Under the pieces are notes generated by a model. The model did not search any database, was not told the origin of the DNA, and saw nothing but the letters and a program-made list of their open reading frames with translations. This document shows positions 29,121-41,594 of a stretch of DNA of 64,000 nucleotides, in pieces. Each line of letters opens with the position of its first letter. The first letter of the stretch is position 1. The DNA comes from Tieghemiomyces parasiticus. Taxonomy: Eukaryota; Kickxellomycota; Dimargaritomycetes; Dimargaritales; Dimargaritaceae. Position numbers and translations under genes: made by a program. Location: positions 19,624-83,623 of the forward strand of contig JANBPT010000071.1 in assembly GCA_027575765.1 (NCBI GenBank), in the 5' to 3' direction.

Positions 29121-31215
29121 CTCCGGCGATTGGAGCCAGCAGGGGGGATCTTAAAGGTACACCCAAGTCTCCTCACTTGTAAATATGGAGCCCAGCAGGT
29201 AGTCACTGGCCCCATTGAACTCCACCAGGAATTCGGTGGAAAAACATACCTACTGGTGAGGCTGCTCGTTGGTGAGGTTGTGGGGGGACCCGACAATTGA
29301 TATAGCTGTGCAACCCCAGATCCCTGCACAAGACATAGTGCATAGTAGTAGGGGAAGGGTGGCAGGCATGGCCTAGTTTGTCAGCAGTCAGTTTAGGACT
29401 ATCCTCCAACGGTTCCAGAAGTATGGCCTCGTAAAGTTTGCTAATGGCATCTGACGAGCGGCCATATCAAGCCTCATCTTCGAGGGAGTAGTGAGCGGGT
29501 ACGAAAGCGAGCTAACCACATGTATCGGGTGGCACGAGTAGTTAAGGTCAAGCCCTCTGTCGCTTAGTTCAGGTAAAATTTATTCTGCCCTGCGGCCCTT
29601 GGAATAAAAATTATCAATGAGAACTCACATATCACACTTAGGAAAGTTGGGCGGGACAGGGGGGTGGAACTTTGGAAGTTGACATGATGCAGAGATTAAA
29701 ACGCAAATTGTGAAGTGAGAAATGGACCAATGCTGGAATGGTTTATACCATTCGAGTCCTCGCCCATAACGCCTCTGAGGGTCATCCACAGTGCCATTAT
29801 CTGAGACCCTATGCTTTGATGGCCCAAAGTATATGGCACCGCCTTTAGTATATATCAAGTAATCGAAGCCCATGGTAAGATTCATTAGGCGAGAGAACCC
29901 CAAAAAAGACGAAATGAACCTAGCAAAAGGCAGCAGGCCACACGCACTGTAAAACAATGAAATGTGTAAATGATAGATAGAAGAGAGAGGCTAGAGGGAT
30001 TTGGAACCCTTGGAGTCATCTGGCCGAAGTCATCCAGTGTCTATTTGAGCAACGATCTTTGATTTGATATGTCTGCTTAGCTATAGGAACTGTTGCCAAT
30101 CAAAGTCCAAGGTTGCTGGATGGCCTCTGGTTTAAAATGCTAAGCCAGGTCGGTAGCTGCAAGGAAGGGTAGCAACAAAAGAGTCTAGCAGTATATCTAA
30201 CAGCTTGCCAGGTACCACTGGTGACATGGAAAGGATGTCGGAAGGATACGGACAACTTGAGAGGCGAAGAGCATGGCCTATGGGTACCACAAGGTGCAGC
30301 ATCTATTCTACTCATGCCCTGTGAACTACTAAAAATGTCAAAGGAAGTAGTATCCCCAAGTGAAGATAGGCAGGCGTAAATTTTGCCTTTTCTTCCCTTT
30401 CTGATCGACAATGGTCTGTGACCGAAGGTGGCGAGTGGAACAGGTATTCATAGAAAAAGTGAATAGGCATATCAGAGCAAAAGTACGTTTATTAGTTGCA
30501 AGGCCAACGAGCCGCGGAGGAGGCTCGCCACTTAAGTCTTAAATATTGAAATAACACGGTAACATGACGTGCGTCGCCACCCGAGGGGAGGATGCCAGCT
30601 GTTGTCATTAGCGGTGCCAGAAGGTGAGCGTGCGTGGTCAGCCCTTCCGCCATTGGTTGGAAAGGCCGCAGCAGTATCTGCCAGCGGCCTTCCTTCCGGT
30701 TACAAGACCAAGTATCCAAACCACTGTAGCAATCCAGGTGGGCACTTGAGACCAACTAGCAGATAAGCTGGTGCGGCACCATCCATAGTGATTGGCCTCT
30801 ACGGCAAGGTATGCGTATTTGCGGATGGGAAAATGCGCTTGTCTGTCACAGGAACACCTAGGAATAGTGGCAAATCAAGCCAGATGTGGCGGAGTACGGC
30901 CATCGTTGGTCCGCATATGGTTACCAGGAACTGCTGGGCGGACATGTACTTCCCGCTAACCCTTGACAACCAACGTATCGTCCCGTTGCCTGCAGTGGAT
31001 AGAATAGATCGGAGCGGGCACAATTCCTGCGAGATTTTCCGCGAGGATAAACCAGCATCCATCCTTGGAACCAGCCCCTCACCTCTCGTTGCCACTTCAG
31101 TTATCTTCCCATCCATCTCACCTATGCGGCCCTCAACAGAGGATATATATATATATATATTCAATACTGTCTACATATTTACCCTGCCATTATCACCAAG
31201 TGTCTTCCGTCCAAC
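29121..31215. other. Gene-poor stretch with transposon debris; P450 promoter
   Basis: About 2.1 kb, AT-richer than the genic regions in its first half. Its left part likely belongs to the decayed mariner element. Open frames at 30,492-30,755 (minus) and 30,788-31,243 (plus) match nothing known. An alternating TA run at 31143-31160 lies about 55 bases upstream of the P450 start and may act as a TATA-like element. Confidence 0.4.
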
Positions 31216-33641
31216 ATGGCTGCCCTCGCCTTCTCAGCGTTAAGTACCTTACTTGCCATTCCTGGTTTCTGGAGTACCCTCTACTTGCTGGCTTTAGCGC
31301 TCTTCACCAAGTGGCTAATCAAGGTAGGAAACCCCACGCCTTCTCTTGGTGCGAGGACCTCTCATCAGCTCGGTCCGGCACCTACTGGCTCAGACGTATG
31401 GATCCCTCCTTCTCCTTAAGATCACGAGGAAAGCCAATACATTGAGGGCCAGAACTGGGGGTGAATGTGTGGGCTGCCATATCGAGACTTACCCCAGGCT
31501 GCAAAGAAAGCATCACAAGGAACCAATCATCTCCATTTCGCATGAGCGATGTTTTCTAGATGCGTAACTTCTCCTAATCACTCTCCGTTAATAATTAATA
31601 CCCCGATGGCCACACCCTAGACGGTCTACAAATGGCTCTTTTCGCCCCTGGCCACATTGCCCGGACCCTGGCACATGGGGATCGGTGACTTCGACCTGTA
31701 CTACCGGGACCTGACGGCGAAGAGTTTCGAACTGACCCACCAGCGGCACCTCAAGTACGGTCCGATCTTTCGTTTAGGTACGTACACGTTGATCAGGTCA
31801 AGTTGACCGGGTATTTACATTATAGTATAGAGTACCTACAACGCAGCTTCTCATGTAGCAAGCCTATATTAACGGTTTTCCGCGGTGGACCACCTACGCT
31901 ACCACTACATGTTTCCCGTATTATGGATGGCAGGGCCTGAGTCGGTCAGCATCTGCGACGGAAAATTTGCCAAGGAAATCTTATCCAGCCACAGGTTCCG
32001 TAAGCCCAAAGAAATCTACAGCCACGTCTTTCAGGTCTTTCTCCCAAATATCTTCACCACCGCTGACCCAGACTTCCACCGCCAACGCAAGGGCTTGCTG
32101 GCCCCGGTCTTTACCTGGGCAAACATGCGTCGTATTGAGGGCACCGTGATCGAAACCGGGATTCGTCCCTTGCTGGCCAAGTTCCACCGGATTGCCCGAG
32201 CTAACGCAGCTGACAAGTCGGGGAAGCCGGCGGCTGTGGTTAACCTCTACAAGGAGTTCACAAACTTGACCTTCGTAAGTAGTTCAATTATTTTATTTTC
32301 GTTGTTACCTGCACACTCCAAGCGTGGTCTTTGCCCTCCGCCCCTCACCCCCACTTCACTTCATTATTGATAATTTCTTAGGTAGGATTTATTGTGAAAT
32401 AGCAGAAGTCTCCTCGCCAGGCCTCACTAACCTACTTATCACCCTATCCAACTCGCCTCTTTGCAATGTATTCCACCAACACCATCATTGGCTATCAGGA
32501 TATCACCGGGCGGCTCACATTTGGTCGATCCTTCAACATCATCAACGCCGACGCCAGCCAGGAAGTCTTTGACTGGTTCTCCGGCTACTTTTACTATGTC
32601 GCCATTACCCGCATCTTCCCCTTTCTCAACAACCGTCCCATGCCGTTCATCCCGCCCGTCCAGCGTGGGTACATTGGTCGCCGCGGTATTGTCAACCTCG
32701 CCATCACCACCGTCCGTGAGCGGCTTGACTACCTCAAGGAACTCGACCATGCCTATCCGGATCGCGAGGCCGCCGCTATCGCTGGAAAGGTCCCTCACGA
32801 TATCCTGCAGCTGATGATTGACGCCCGGGATAACGTGGCCGATACCAGTGCAGACAAGGCACCACCAAACCTGAATGGCTCGAGTGCTGGACCACTGAAG
32901 ATGGGCGAGGGCCGTTGTCTATCACCCGAAGAACTGGCCAGCGAATCCTTGGTTCAAATGGTGGCTGGGACCGAAACCACCAGCAGCGCCTTAAGCTGGG
33001 TGATGTATGCCCTTCTAAGCCATCCGCATCACTACCAACGCCTGGTGGACGAGGTGCTCACTGCGTTCCCTCTCCCCGTGGACGCAACATCGGATAGCGT
33101 CGACATCATCCGTGCCGACTCTATCAAGGCCCGTCTACCTTTCCTTGGCGCCGTCATCCAGGAAACCCTTCGGTACTACCCGTCGGCCTCCACATCCATC
33201 CCGCGCGTCATTCCTGAGGGTGGGCTGGACTATGGTGACTACCACGTTCCTGCCGGGTACTATGTCAGTATCCCACTGTACGCCACTAACCGCGATCCGC
33301 AGCTTTGGAGTCGCCCGGAGGAATTCATACCCGAACGCTGGCTAGCCCCTGTTCATCGTCCAGATCCTGACAGTGGCAGTGGCGCGACAGTAATGGACCC
33401 CGGTGTCAAAATCGGAATTATGACGTTCCTTTCCGGCCCCCGGGGCTGTCTCGGTCGCAACCTTGCTCTCATGGAGTTACAGCTGACCCTGGCTAATCTC
33501 ATTCGCCAGTTTAACTGGGAGTTTGCTGACCCTGCCAATTCGATGTTAAACCCTGTAGAGTACATCACACTGCGGCCAGAGAGCAAGGAACTACTAGTCA
33601 CGCTTACGCCGCGGATGGAACACGGACACAATCGGTATTAA
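31216..33641 (+). CDS. Cytochrome P450 monooxygenase, ER-anchored
   Basis: Haem-thiolate monooxygenase of 582 residues. Four exons: 31216..31323, 31621..31777, 31934..32274 and 32499..33641. Introns start GTAGGA, GTACGT and GTAAGT and end TAG, CAG and CAG; one split codon (G|GG) restores FRLGPES. The first exon is almost entirely an N-terminal membrane anchor (about 1-34). Signatures are the I-helix AGTETT at 358-363, the K-helix ETLR at 424-427 (ExxR), and the haem loop FLSGPRGCLG with axial Cys519. The last intron is placed so that LTF joins DITGRLTFG, matching the usual LTFD-x-IG pattern; a longer unspliced frame from 32466 is not used. The family within CYPs and the substrate cannot be fixed by eye, though the overall layout resembles CYP4/CYP5-like clans. 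No redox partner gene is adjacent. Confidence 0.88.
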
Positions 33642-33777
33642 ATTAGTAACACTTTACTAAATACGACACCTGCCGAATGGCAATATGATAAGAGTTAATG
33701 ATGAGAATGAATGATCGTCCGAGGTGCGGTTGAAAAAAAAAAATCGTGGATGAAATGAAAACAAAAAAGAAACCTAT

Positions 33778-33850
33778 TGCCGGAAGGCGGATTTGAACCA
33801 CCGATCTTCTGTTTACAAGACAGACGCCTTAACCACTTAGCCATACCGGC
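33778..33850 (-). tRNA. tRNA-Thr(TGT)
   Basis: 73-nt class I tRNA on the minus strand with no intron. The anticodon stem TCTGT pairs with ACAGA, the loop is CTTGTAA, and anticodon TGT lies at 33817-33815. The T arm is GGTGG-TTCAAAT-CCGCC, the discriminator is A, and the acceptor stem has one T-T mismatch at its sixth pair. A T-run follows downstream on the minus strand (33764-33769). It is 137 bp past the P450 stop. Confidence 0.92.
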
Positions 33851-34478
33851 GGATGACTTTAGTGGTTCATATATCATCTATATTCATTTCATTGAGCCGC
33901 TTGTTTCTTTTGGTATTACCTCTCTCTCCAGCTTACCAACCTTTTCTGTTCCTCATCCGGAGTACGTCTCCTTTAATAAAGTATTCGTTTGTTATCTAGA
34001 AGCTGCCATTCCGTTACTTGTATATGTTCATCAATGGGAGGGCCCCACTGTACTCGGAATTAGAAGTATGCAGATCATCCTTCCCAGCCGGTGTAAATAA
34101 TTTATCGGTGTTACAATGGACCTTATGCTTGATCATTAATTGGCAGCTTTGCGCAGAAGGATCTTTCACCCTTAACAGGTTAATATCGCCCCCTCTGGCT
34201 TTCCTTGGTGGCACCCAAATTCTACACTTAGGGCCCGGTGTTGTTCTTATTCGATTTAACCATCTAGGCATTATTCCTTTAAAAAATTATAGATATCTAA
34301 TACTGTCTGACTATGCTAAGGAAAAGGACCGGAGGTTTATCTATTTTTTGGTTTAACTCTATTAATCAATCTGTTCAGGTCGTCATTGTCAGCCCATGTG
34401 GGTCGTACCTACCTTCCCTAAATTGAAACGAATATCCGAAGACACGAGTGACTATAGTGGATAGGTAGGCAAAAAGAG

Positions 34479-34481
<3 letters not shown>

Positions 34482-34516
<35 letters not shown>
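34482..34516. repeat. (GA)n microsatellite
   Basis: An uninterrupted GA dinucleotide tract of about 17 units. Confidence 0.95.
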
Positions 34517-34520
<4 letters not shown>

Positions 34521-34784
34521 GGGCGGGATGTGACCCACAGCACTCCATATATCATTTCCACTTTTGGTCTGACATGTACGAGGTAGCCGGCCATAGTTTG
34601 GTCTTGGTGACATGATAGTAGGAGAACGATAGTTAATTGCCGGTATAGACAGAAGCCAAAATGAAGGGTGGTACTCACTGGTTGGGAAGTACACGTCCGG
34701 ATTTCCTAGTGAATGCAGAGTTGGGCCAGTGGGCTTAACTTTTCACCCCAAACCTAAACTACATTGTTGAACTTAGATCTCACC

Positions 34785-34803
34785 CACACACACACACACA
34801 CAC
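34785..34803. repeat. (CA)n microsatellite
   Basis: A CA tract of about nine units in the upstream region of the small ORF at 34955. Confidence 0.9.
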
Positions 34804-34954
34804 CCGTGGTGGCGTTGTGGCGTGGACCATTTAAAGCACAGCTGTCGCGCTACTAGGCCCCCATCAAGCTTTCATTCGGACGGCTCAGTATAGCTGTCAT
34901 TACTGTCACTTGTAGAATCTATTGCCTGCAACATCCCGCCGACTAGCGACCCCA

Positions 34955-35254
34955 ATGCAGTTCTCTATCAAATTTCGATTTTGTATCGCCGGCGTGGCCC
35001 TTGCTGGTACATTAGTTACCTCGACGAGTTCCAGCATCACAGCTTCCCATCGGCTGGCCAGGGAGGCCGCAGTACGACTTCAAGCCAGTCGGATTCTGAT
35101 CCCGTCGTCAACATCAGGCCCGCTCCAACTACTTCAGGTCAGTATGACCCACGGATTTGACCCGCAAACCAAAGAATGGGAATCTCTGACCTGGCCCCAG
35201 GCCAAGACCCCTGGAATTGTCCGCATGGTTGCGCCAGCTCCTGCGAGCAGATAA
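34955..35254 (+). CDS. Possible small protein with an N-terminal hydrophobic segment
   Basis: A 99-codon frame, MQFSIKFRFCIAGVALAG at its start, ending in a Pro/Ala-rich tail and TAA. Residues 7-22 are hydrophobic and the following segment is Ser/Thr-rich, then basic (ASHRLAREAAVRLQASR). This could be a small secreted, membrane or mitochondrial protein. An upstream in-frame ATG at 34922 adds 11 residues. No family is recognised. Codon use is acceptable for this genome but not decisive. Confidence 0.38.
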   Translation: MQFSIKFRFCIAGVALAGTLVTSTSSSITASHRLAREAAVRLQASRILIPSSTSGPLQLLQVSMTHGFDPQTKEWESLTWPQAKTPGIVRMVAPAPASR

Positions 35255-35898
35255 CAATGAGACGTGGTGCAGCTAGAACCCCGTGGTGAATACATTACAA
35301 AAGCTGATCAATTACATTACAATAAGCCTGTTACTAGCCACTGATGACTGCGTGATAATTACGGAGCGTGAGCCTCAAAGCATGGCTGTATTTACGAGAC
35401 TGGAGTGTACCCACACACGTAAAAGTATAGATAAGTAAGGACGAGCGCGGGGTTGTAAGTAAAAAAAGTTGTATAGTGAGAACTTGGGTTAAGTCAGATA
35501 GTAAAAGTAGAAGTAGAAGAGAAGAAGGGAAGGGACAACGGCGTGAGCTGATGGTGGTGCAGGGGGGGATAGATTACGACGCCAGAGGACTGACTAGGGA
35601 AGTACGGAGAACGGAAGGCGGAGAGAATAGGGAGAGGGAAGAAAGCGGACATGGTCCACATGTAACGGAAGAGTCGTAAAAAAAAAGAAAAACACAACTG
35701 AAGATGGGGCGAGTCAAGGAAAAGGATGCTGTATGGAGAGGGAGAGAGAAGTAAGGAAGAGAGGAGGACGGACCTGGACAAGGGGGATACGTGGACCAAG
35801 AGGACTACGGGAATGGATTATTTAACCTCCGCTGCGAGAGGGGGGGAGGATAACGGTACGCCAGCGGACGGGCTACTTCGTGTGCACAGCGAGGTGGA
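35255..35898. other. Intergenic stretch, purine-rich
   Basis: About 640 bases between the small ORF and the 3' end of the G-alpha gene. The plus strand from about 35,500 to 35,800 is almost entirely purine, so open frames there are compositional. Confidence 0.4.
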
Positions 35899-37121
35899 TT
35901 ACAACAGTCCGCAGTTGCGCAGATTGGCCTGGATGATAATGTCGTTAACGGCGGCCATGACGAACTTGATCTGGTTGGTGTCGGTGGCGCAAGTGAAATG
36001 GGTGTACACCTGCTTAGTGTCCGACTGGTTGAGGGATACGAAGCGCTTGTGGAGGTAGTCGCAGGCCAGATCGTAGTTGGCACCGCCCTCGTAGTCCGGG
36101 AAGTAGTACTTGAGTGGGGACTTGGGTAGCTTATCCCGGAAAATATCGATCTTATTGAGGAATAGGATGATGGAGGTGCGGACAAACCAGCGCGAATTAC
36201 AAATGGAATCAAAGAGGGTCAGGGCCTCCTGCATTCGGTTCACCGTCTCATCCTCGATGAGCACCTGGTCGTACTCGCTGATAGCCACCAGGAACAGGAT
36301 GGCGGTCACGTTCTCGAAGCAGTGGATCCACTTCTTGCGCTCGGAGCGCTGGCCGCCCACGTCCAGCATGCGGTAGGTAAGCTCGCCGACCATAAAGGTG
36401 GTCTCGGTGATACCCGTGGTCTTGACGCGCGACCGGAGGACGTCTTGATCGGTCGGAACGTAGTCGGGTCGACCAATGCGGTCCATGGCCTCGAAGTAAT
36501 AGGTAGCAGAGTCGTTGAGCTGGAACTCACGGGACCGGGCCACGCAGGCCCGCACGCCCTCGTCACGCCACAGCGAAGTGATGGCGGTCACCACCTCGCG
36601 GGGCATCACATCGTCCTCAAACTGACTGGGGAGGCCCAGAACGACCGATACGTGTTGACCGTTGGCGGGGTTGGCCAGCGGGATCTGCATGTTCTCCATG
36701 GCCTCGATAATGACACGCATGGATTGCACAATGTTGGAGAAGATAATTTCCTTGAACGAGGACCGCTCCTCGCGGGAGTAGCCGCCGTCGTGGATCAGCT
36801 TCATCTGTTTGAGGATGGTACTCTTGCCGGACTCACCAGCACCTGTTTAGGAGGGGGAAGGGGTTATGTTGCAGCAGGGATCAGAGGTTAATCATTGGGT
36901 GGCCAGAGAAAGAAAATGGTGGATGCGATTGGTCTGCGCGGCTCGCTCGGTCCGCGAAACAGCGGAGCGGTCGCCGTCGGCTGCGGGGATATCTATTACG
37001 TACCCAGAAGGAGCATCTTGACCTCGTTGCGCATGGTCAGACGGTCACGCTTGAGCTGGCTCTCAATTTCCTCATTCTGCCGCTTCCCCTCGAGATCTTC
37101 TTGGCTCATGCAGCAACCCAT
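35899..37121 (-). CDS. Heterotrimeric G-protein alpha subunit, Gi-like (fungal group I)
   Basis: GTP-binding signal transducer coupled to seven-span receptors, 353 residues. Two exons: 37121..37004 and 36842..35899. The intron has a GTACGT donor and a CAG acceptor, and the split codon G|GT lies in the P-loop. The N-terminus MGCCMSQ provides the N-myristoylation Gly2 and palmitoylation Cys3. The P-loop is GAGESGKST at 40-48. The catalytic arginine is R178 (RVKTTGI), and switch II has DVGGQ with Q204. NKID and TCATDT form the guanine-binding loops. The C-terminus CGLL has Cys at -4, the ADP-ribosylation site of Gi proteins. Residue numbers run co-linear with animal Gi-alpha. The pathway (mating, nutrient or cAMP signalling) is not shown by the neighbours. 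Confidence 0.95.
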
Positions 37122-40100
37122 GGCGGAGGATGGCGCGGGTGGAATCTAGGTATGGATGTGGAAAGGCGGGAGGTCTAGATCGTGAGGATGCGGAGTGAAA
37201 TAGCGAGGGGGGCAGTGGTCGTGGTTAGTATGTGGTCTTCACGGTCCAGGAGCCTTCCCTCGGGCAACGGGGGTGAGGGTGGTAGGTCTAGCGAGAGGGG
37301 GAAAGCGAGGCGTCGTGCAACCAGGGGGGGAGGATACAACCTCCTCCTTATCCCGCTAGCAGCGTAGCGGCGCACGCCACACTAATAATGATTCGGGGGG
37401 AGGGGAAAGGACCCAGAAGACCAGGATAGGTTCCGCGGCCCGAAGCAGGCGGTCTAGAATAGCCTACTAGGTATTTATGCGGGGTAGGACCGGGAGGCTG
37501 GCCGCTCGGACTGACCAAGCCAGACAGCACGACGCCGCGCAGTAGTTAGCATACCGTATATTCTTTGAATCTCTACTATAAGTGAGGACCGAGGAGCTAA
37601 GCTACGCGTCCACGTCAGAGGAGCGGTGGTATTAGGGGGCGGAGTACGCGTTGGTATGAAGTAAGGGGCGGCCAGCACGGTGAGTCGGTAAGCGTCGGAA
37701 GGCGAAAGACCGAGACACTTGGGGGGTGAACGGCGCGGGATGATGGGCAGACGGATGCAAAAGTGGAGATGCGAGGCGAGAGAATCAACTCCCGTGGAAA
37801 AATAGGCACGTTGTCAGCGAAGGCGTAGAGGCGTGTTGGCGGCTGTTAAGGAAAGGATGAGGGCGGCCAGGTCGGTAAGGTGGAAAAAGAATGAGATGGT
37901 GGCTGGGGTTGGCCCTTTCAGGGTAGCAACGGCAGTGCGTGGGCGGGCGAGGAGTGGAAATACGAGAAGCCCCAGGGACGCCGGTGTGAAAAGGTATTAA
38001 GCGGGATATGGAAGGGACAGAACAACCAGCAGCGCGGGGCGCCGACAAATAGCAGCACAGGGTAACTAGAAGTCCGAAGCACGGCTGGCGAGTGGGAAGC
38101 AACTGATGGCAGCCGGGGAACCAGTGAAAAGGTGGGAGCGGAGACGACAAGAAAAGGCGGGCCATCCCTCGGAGTGAGAGCGGCTGCAGACACCCGAAGG
38201 GGCGCACGTCCATGATAGGAACAAGGCGGTAGGAATTGAGCAACCGTGAGCAGCAGAGAAGGCCCCCATTAAGGGCTTCGGAACGACTATTGCGAAATTC
38301 AAACACCCTTCGTAGTGAATGAAGGAATCGTGGAGTATCCGACCATCCGGCACACCTGCAGGGCGTCCGTCGGGGACGAAGCCTGGTGGCGAGGGCGGGG
38401 TGGCTGCAGCATCTACAGGCCCCTGGTCATGCCATCAACGTCGTCACCGCCGCCACCCTCTACAAGCCCTTGTGCTTCAGCAACGTGGTGAGATACGATG
38501 GAAAAAAACTGAGGGCGGATAGCATGGCCGTGGTGGTACCAGGAGGGGCCGGGGCGTCGTTGCACCACAGGTCCATAACTGGAGGGGATAACCTGTAGGG
38601 ATGTACCACCCTAGCACATCTTCCCTCCCCTCTTGCCCCACCATCTACCACGAGCTAAACCTTCACGGCTTCCTACTCCGCGCGTTACCCACCCCCCAAC
38701 CTAGCCAACAGGAGAGCATTGTCCACACATGTCCACCCGCCGTAGCAACCTTGGAACACAGACGGTAGACATTGGGGCACTGAACACCGAACCACGGTAA
38801 CCCGAGGCCATAGACACCATGTCGGTAATGGAAGGCGGGAGGGGCCAACCAAGCGGTCGCCTTACTTCAGGTGTCTGCCACTTAAAAAACCCCCATCCAT
38901 TCGACAGCACCCACCCCAGGTGGAGTCGTTCGGGCAGTAGGGATGTGCAGAGGATAATAGGCAACGCGGCCTAAACGGCGACGAGTGCGTGGCGACAATC
39001 CTCCTCCTCCCACCTCCCTATCCGAGCCCATTTGCTCAGCCGGGGGACTGACACCCCCGCCCCTCCCACTCGCTGACCACTTTCATATCGCTCACTACTT
39101 CAGGGTTTCACTATAACTGTTCACCCACCCTCTCTTCATCCTTGCCCTTCATACAATTGTGGGACGATTTCCAGGCGAGCGGTGATGTTCACAGCCACAT
39201 ACGTTGGGTCGACGGATCTTCCTCAGCTGAGCAGTCTTCCACCTCAGTAGTCGCCCACTCTACACCATTCGCTCTCCAACACTCACTACGCCGGACCACG
39301 GTGGGCCATCCCATCGTCCTTATTACCTTCCTCCCTGCAACTCAATTCCATACTCAACACTTACCTTCGGTGCATCCGGCCTGCAGGCAGGCTTGGGTAG
39401 CCGTGGGTACCATTACTGACCTGCGGGCCACCCCTCAGTTACCCGCGCACACTGTTGAAAATGCTCTCATTGACCTTACTCTACAGACAAAAGTTTGTTC
39501 GTAGTTCTAAAATTTCTCACCTGCTCCCCCCCTCACCTCTGTGCCCACGCCAACTTTAACCACTTAGGTTATTCTTGCTTCATCTAAACCCCCCTCAATA
39601 ACCAAAAATATTTCCGAGCCGGTTTACACTTAATAACCGTAAGCCGCCATAGGGTTCTCAATGGATATAGATGAGGATATCAATGTCCTGCACAACATTT
39701 CAGGCACGCCCTACGGGTCAGGAAAAATGGGGAAAGGTTATGAGCTGCGGATCGTGGCCTAGACCGACCCGCAACAGATAGGATACGATGTCTCCTTAGG
39801 TTCCTATTGCGAGCTATTAGGCTAAGCCTTGGTGAAGGACCAAGCTAGGCAAACTTAAGGCGTATAGCATCAGAGCAAACTTTGAATAGGTAGCCAGTAC
39901 TGAGCAGCGTATTGGCAATGCTATTCAGTCTCGCTTCTCCACACGCCATGGACGGTACAAGCCGATTTCCTACTGTCTGGGGGAACCGGAGAGCATCGTG
40001 TGCAAAATGTCATCGCTGTAGTAATCAACCGCCGACCTTGCCAAAGTTGGTGTCAAGCCACCCCTGACCCACTACGATTCTGCTTGAATTCCTCTTTCCG

Positions 40101-41594
40101 CACTGCTTTGATAGCATCCGCGCCCTCATAAATACTATGTCCCATGGTGGCCACTTGGGTGCGGTTACCCAGCCCCTACCAACCGCTCGACAACAGCCCG
40201 TCGCAACCGTGTTTTGAAATTCTCGCTTCATAGAGAATAATCGCTCTTGCTGTCCCAAAACCACTCCCTGCTTCACCCGTCAGGTTGAGGGTTTGGATGA
40301 CGGGATGGGTGTCGTTGTTCAAGCGAGGATTTCTAGTACAAGGCCGGTGCAATCCTGAGACCATTTATGACAGTTGAGGACACAGCCAAACAGATTTACG
40401 CATGGCTATTCTGGTTACTTTTCTCGTTCAATACGACTCGAAATAGTGCCTTACAGGCTATTTATTCAATGATACGTTCGGGTTACAGAATATCTGATCG
40501 GAAGGGAGTGTAGATGGTAGTGCAGAACATAACGTTAGCACAATTGTTGACAGAAACCCACTCGAAGAGTTGTCAATCAAATTGATCACTCAGGCGCCTA
40601 ATCTATCATGTAGAATGGCTGAAAGCTATAAGGTCATCATGGAACATATATGACTGGTGCCAGCTTAATCATCACAGTGGGGGGACGAAATACCGCTGGT
40701 TGGGACAGCGGTAATCGGGTACGGTCGCACCTGGCGAAGTGTCTTACCTTGTGCCTACATATAGCGGTGGGGATTCTAATGGTAAGATGGAGAAAAAACA
40801 AGTAACAATGTCGTATTCAAGAGCAAGAGAGGAAAGGCTGTCTTTAATCCCTTCATGCCATGGATACCAAAACTGTCAGGAAAAAAAATAATTGACCACT
40901 TCCAGTTAGCTACACCCAAACTACCCAGCCATTCGACAAGAATTTTTCAAGAGGTTCTGCCCATATCCCGCTTATTTCCTCTTCCACCCCACCCTTGGTG
41001 GGGGGGGGGGGGTTGGGGGGGGGAAATATATAGAATCACGTGAATATTAGCCTCTGGAGCTGGGCCTACTCGCCCGCTCCCCAATTATTCCCCGATGCAA
41101 GGGTAGATTACTAATAATCGATACACAAGAGGTGGCGGTCACGCCAATCTCCGATTCTTGGCGAATAATGCTGGCCTTGGCGACTTCCCAGCAACCTGCT
41201 TTGCGAGGAATACGGTAGCTGGCTTCTCCTGCAATCCTCCCACGGGGATACTCTAGCTTATGTAAGCCAACACCATTAATACAATCATGAAGGCCATAGA
41301 CTGGAGCAGACCTGAGATACCTGCTCCCAGGCATATCCCTACCTGCCACCCAGTGCTGTCTGACCATGTTCTGAGGTTCCCGAGCCCGTGTAGGGTGAGG
41401 TTCCAGCGAATCGAGTGATGCCCATTGCGGCCTTAATAACTCCGCTCATTCCCTGCCTGTTTCATCCACCGTCTCCCCCCCCCTATATCTGACACTAACG
41501 ACAAAAGTGACCCGAACCCACCTCCCCCAAGTGTTTTGCTGCTTTAGACCCCAACCCCATTTTCCACCACCAGACCACAGTCCTAATTCCGACC
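37122..41594. other. Long gene-poor stretch
   Basis: About 4.5 kb without a supported gene. The first 1.2 kb is purine-rich on the plus strand and likely contains the G-alpha promoter. A frame at 39142-39504 (plus) is open for 120 codons but matches nothing known and is not called. A G-run lies at 41000-41023 and is annotated separately. Confidence 0.4.
41000..41023. repeat. Long G homopolymer tracts
   Basis: Thirteen Gs (41000-41012), TT, then nine Gs (41015-41023). It lies about 570 bp upstream of the DUF924 gene and could form G-quadruplex structure. Confidence 0.9.

Larger units (their letters stand above)
33851..34954. other. Intergenic stretch with two microsatellites
   Basis: About 1.1 kb of AT-rich DNA. 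It holds a (GA)n tract and a (CA)n tract annotated separately. No gene seen. Confidence 0.4.

Noticed and set aside
30492..31243. Open frames upstream of the P450 gene
   Set aside because: They lack similarity to known families and overlap the promoter region.
35500..35800. Long frames on both strands
   Set aside because: The region is nearly pure purine on one strand, which removes stop codons by composition.
39142..39504. 120-codon frame on the plus strand
   Set aside because: No domain, mixed codon use, and isolated in a gene-poor region.
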